A stretch of DNA of 64,000 nt from Pseudisothecium myosuroides (taxonomy: Eukaryota; Streptophyta; Bryopsida; Hypnales; Lembophyllaceae), in contig OX637289.1 in assembly GCA_951799445.1 (NCBI GenBank), positions 48,522,264 to 48,586,263 on the forward strand, written 5' to 3'. The translations under genes were made by a program, and so were the position numbers. The notes below the pieces were generated by a model that saw nothing but the letters and a program-made list of their open reading frames with translations, searched no databases and had not been told where the DNA came from. The first letter of the stretch is position 1; the number at the start of each line of letters is the position of its first letter. Shown one piece after another: positions 63,968 to 64,000 of this stretch.

Positions 63968-64000
63968 CTTCCTCAGACTTCAACTTGAAGGGGCCCTTTC

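Overview
This is a stretch of repeat-rich, AT-rich plant nuclear DNA, most likely from a moss. The best pointer is a 1,026-residue intronless PPR-DYW protein on the minus strand (44344-47424) whose repeat wording resembles moss PLS-DYW editing factors; species assignment is inference. Host genes are few: the PPR-DYW gene, an OSB-like organellar ssDNA-binding gene directly upstream of it on the same strand (47773 to about 50270), an FCP1/NIF (HAD) phosphatase-like gene (33126-33959), a second diverged HAD-like exon (41573-42061) and an unrecognised Ser/Arg-rich gene split by a transposon (34226-34460 plus 39487-40166).

Most of the rest is mobile DNA. A ~4.8-5.0 kb solo LTR (family A) occurs as three complete copies (12466-17409 +, 23536-28318 +, 34461-39481 -) and three fragments (2890-5236, 5684-6756, 6900-8600). 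Each complete copy has a TATA box ~1.29 kb from its start. Five copies carry a 63-nt ORF exon beginning with ATG, four of them still followed by a GTGAGT splice donor. Copy 1 sits inside a decayed piggyBac transposase gene that is flanked by long inverted arrays of ~120-bp units (about 9800-21230). A TTAA-flanked ~0.93-kb non-autonomous family is present at 7089, 10488, 51068 and, diverged, at 42818. The left end of the window shows a minus-strand Ty3/gypsy element with a tRNA-Asp primer-binding site.

The most unusual content is a pair of paralogous three-exon loci, A (28319-32600) and B (58085-62117). Each encodes a protein that reads as a ParB/sulfiredoxin-like domain joined to a degenerate beta-class N4/N6 DNA methyltransferase-like fold with an acidic or Lys/Ser-rich tail. 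Each locus is peppered with its own variant of a 21-bp palindrome (core TCGAGTCGA): 7 copies in A and at least 15 in B and its upstream region. Both loci are decayed, B heavily. Sequence-specific recognition of these palindromes by the encoded protein is inference. Two further regions hold other dispersed palindromes (GACAAWTTGTC at 616-2871; GGATCCGG-type at 62290-63740).

No rRNA gene, tRNA gene or CRISPR array was seen.
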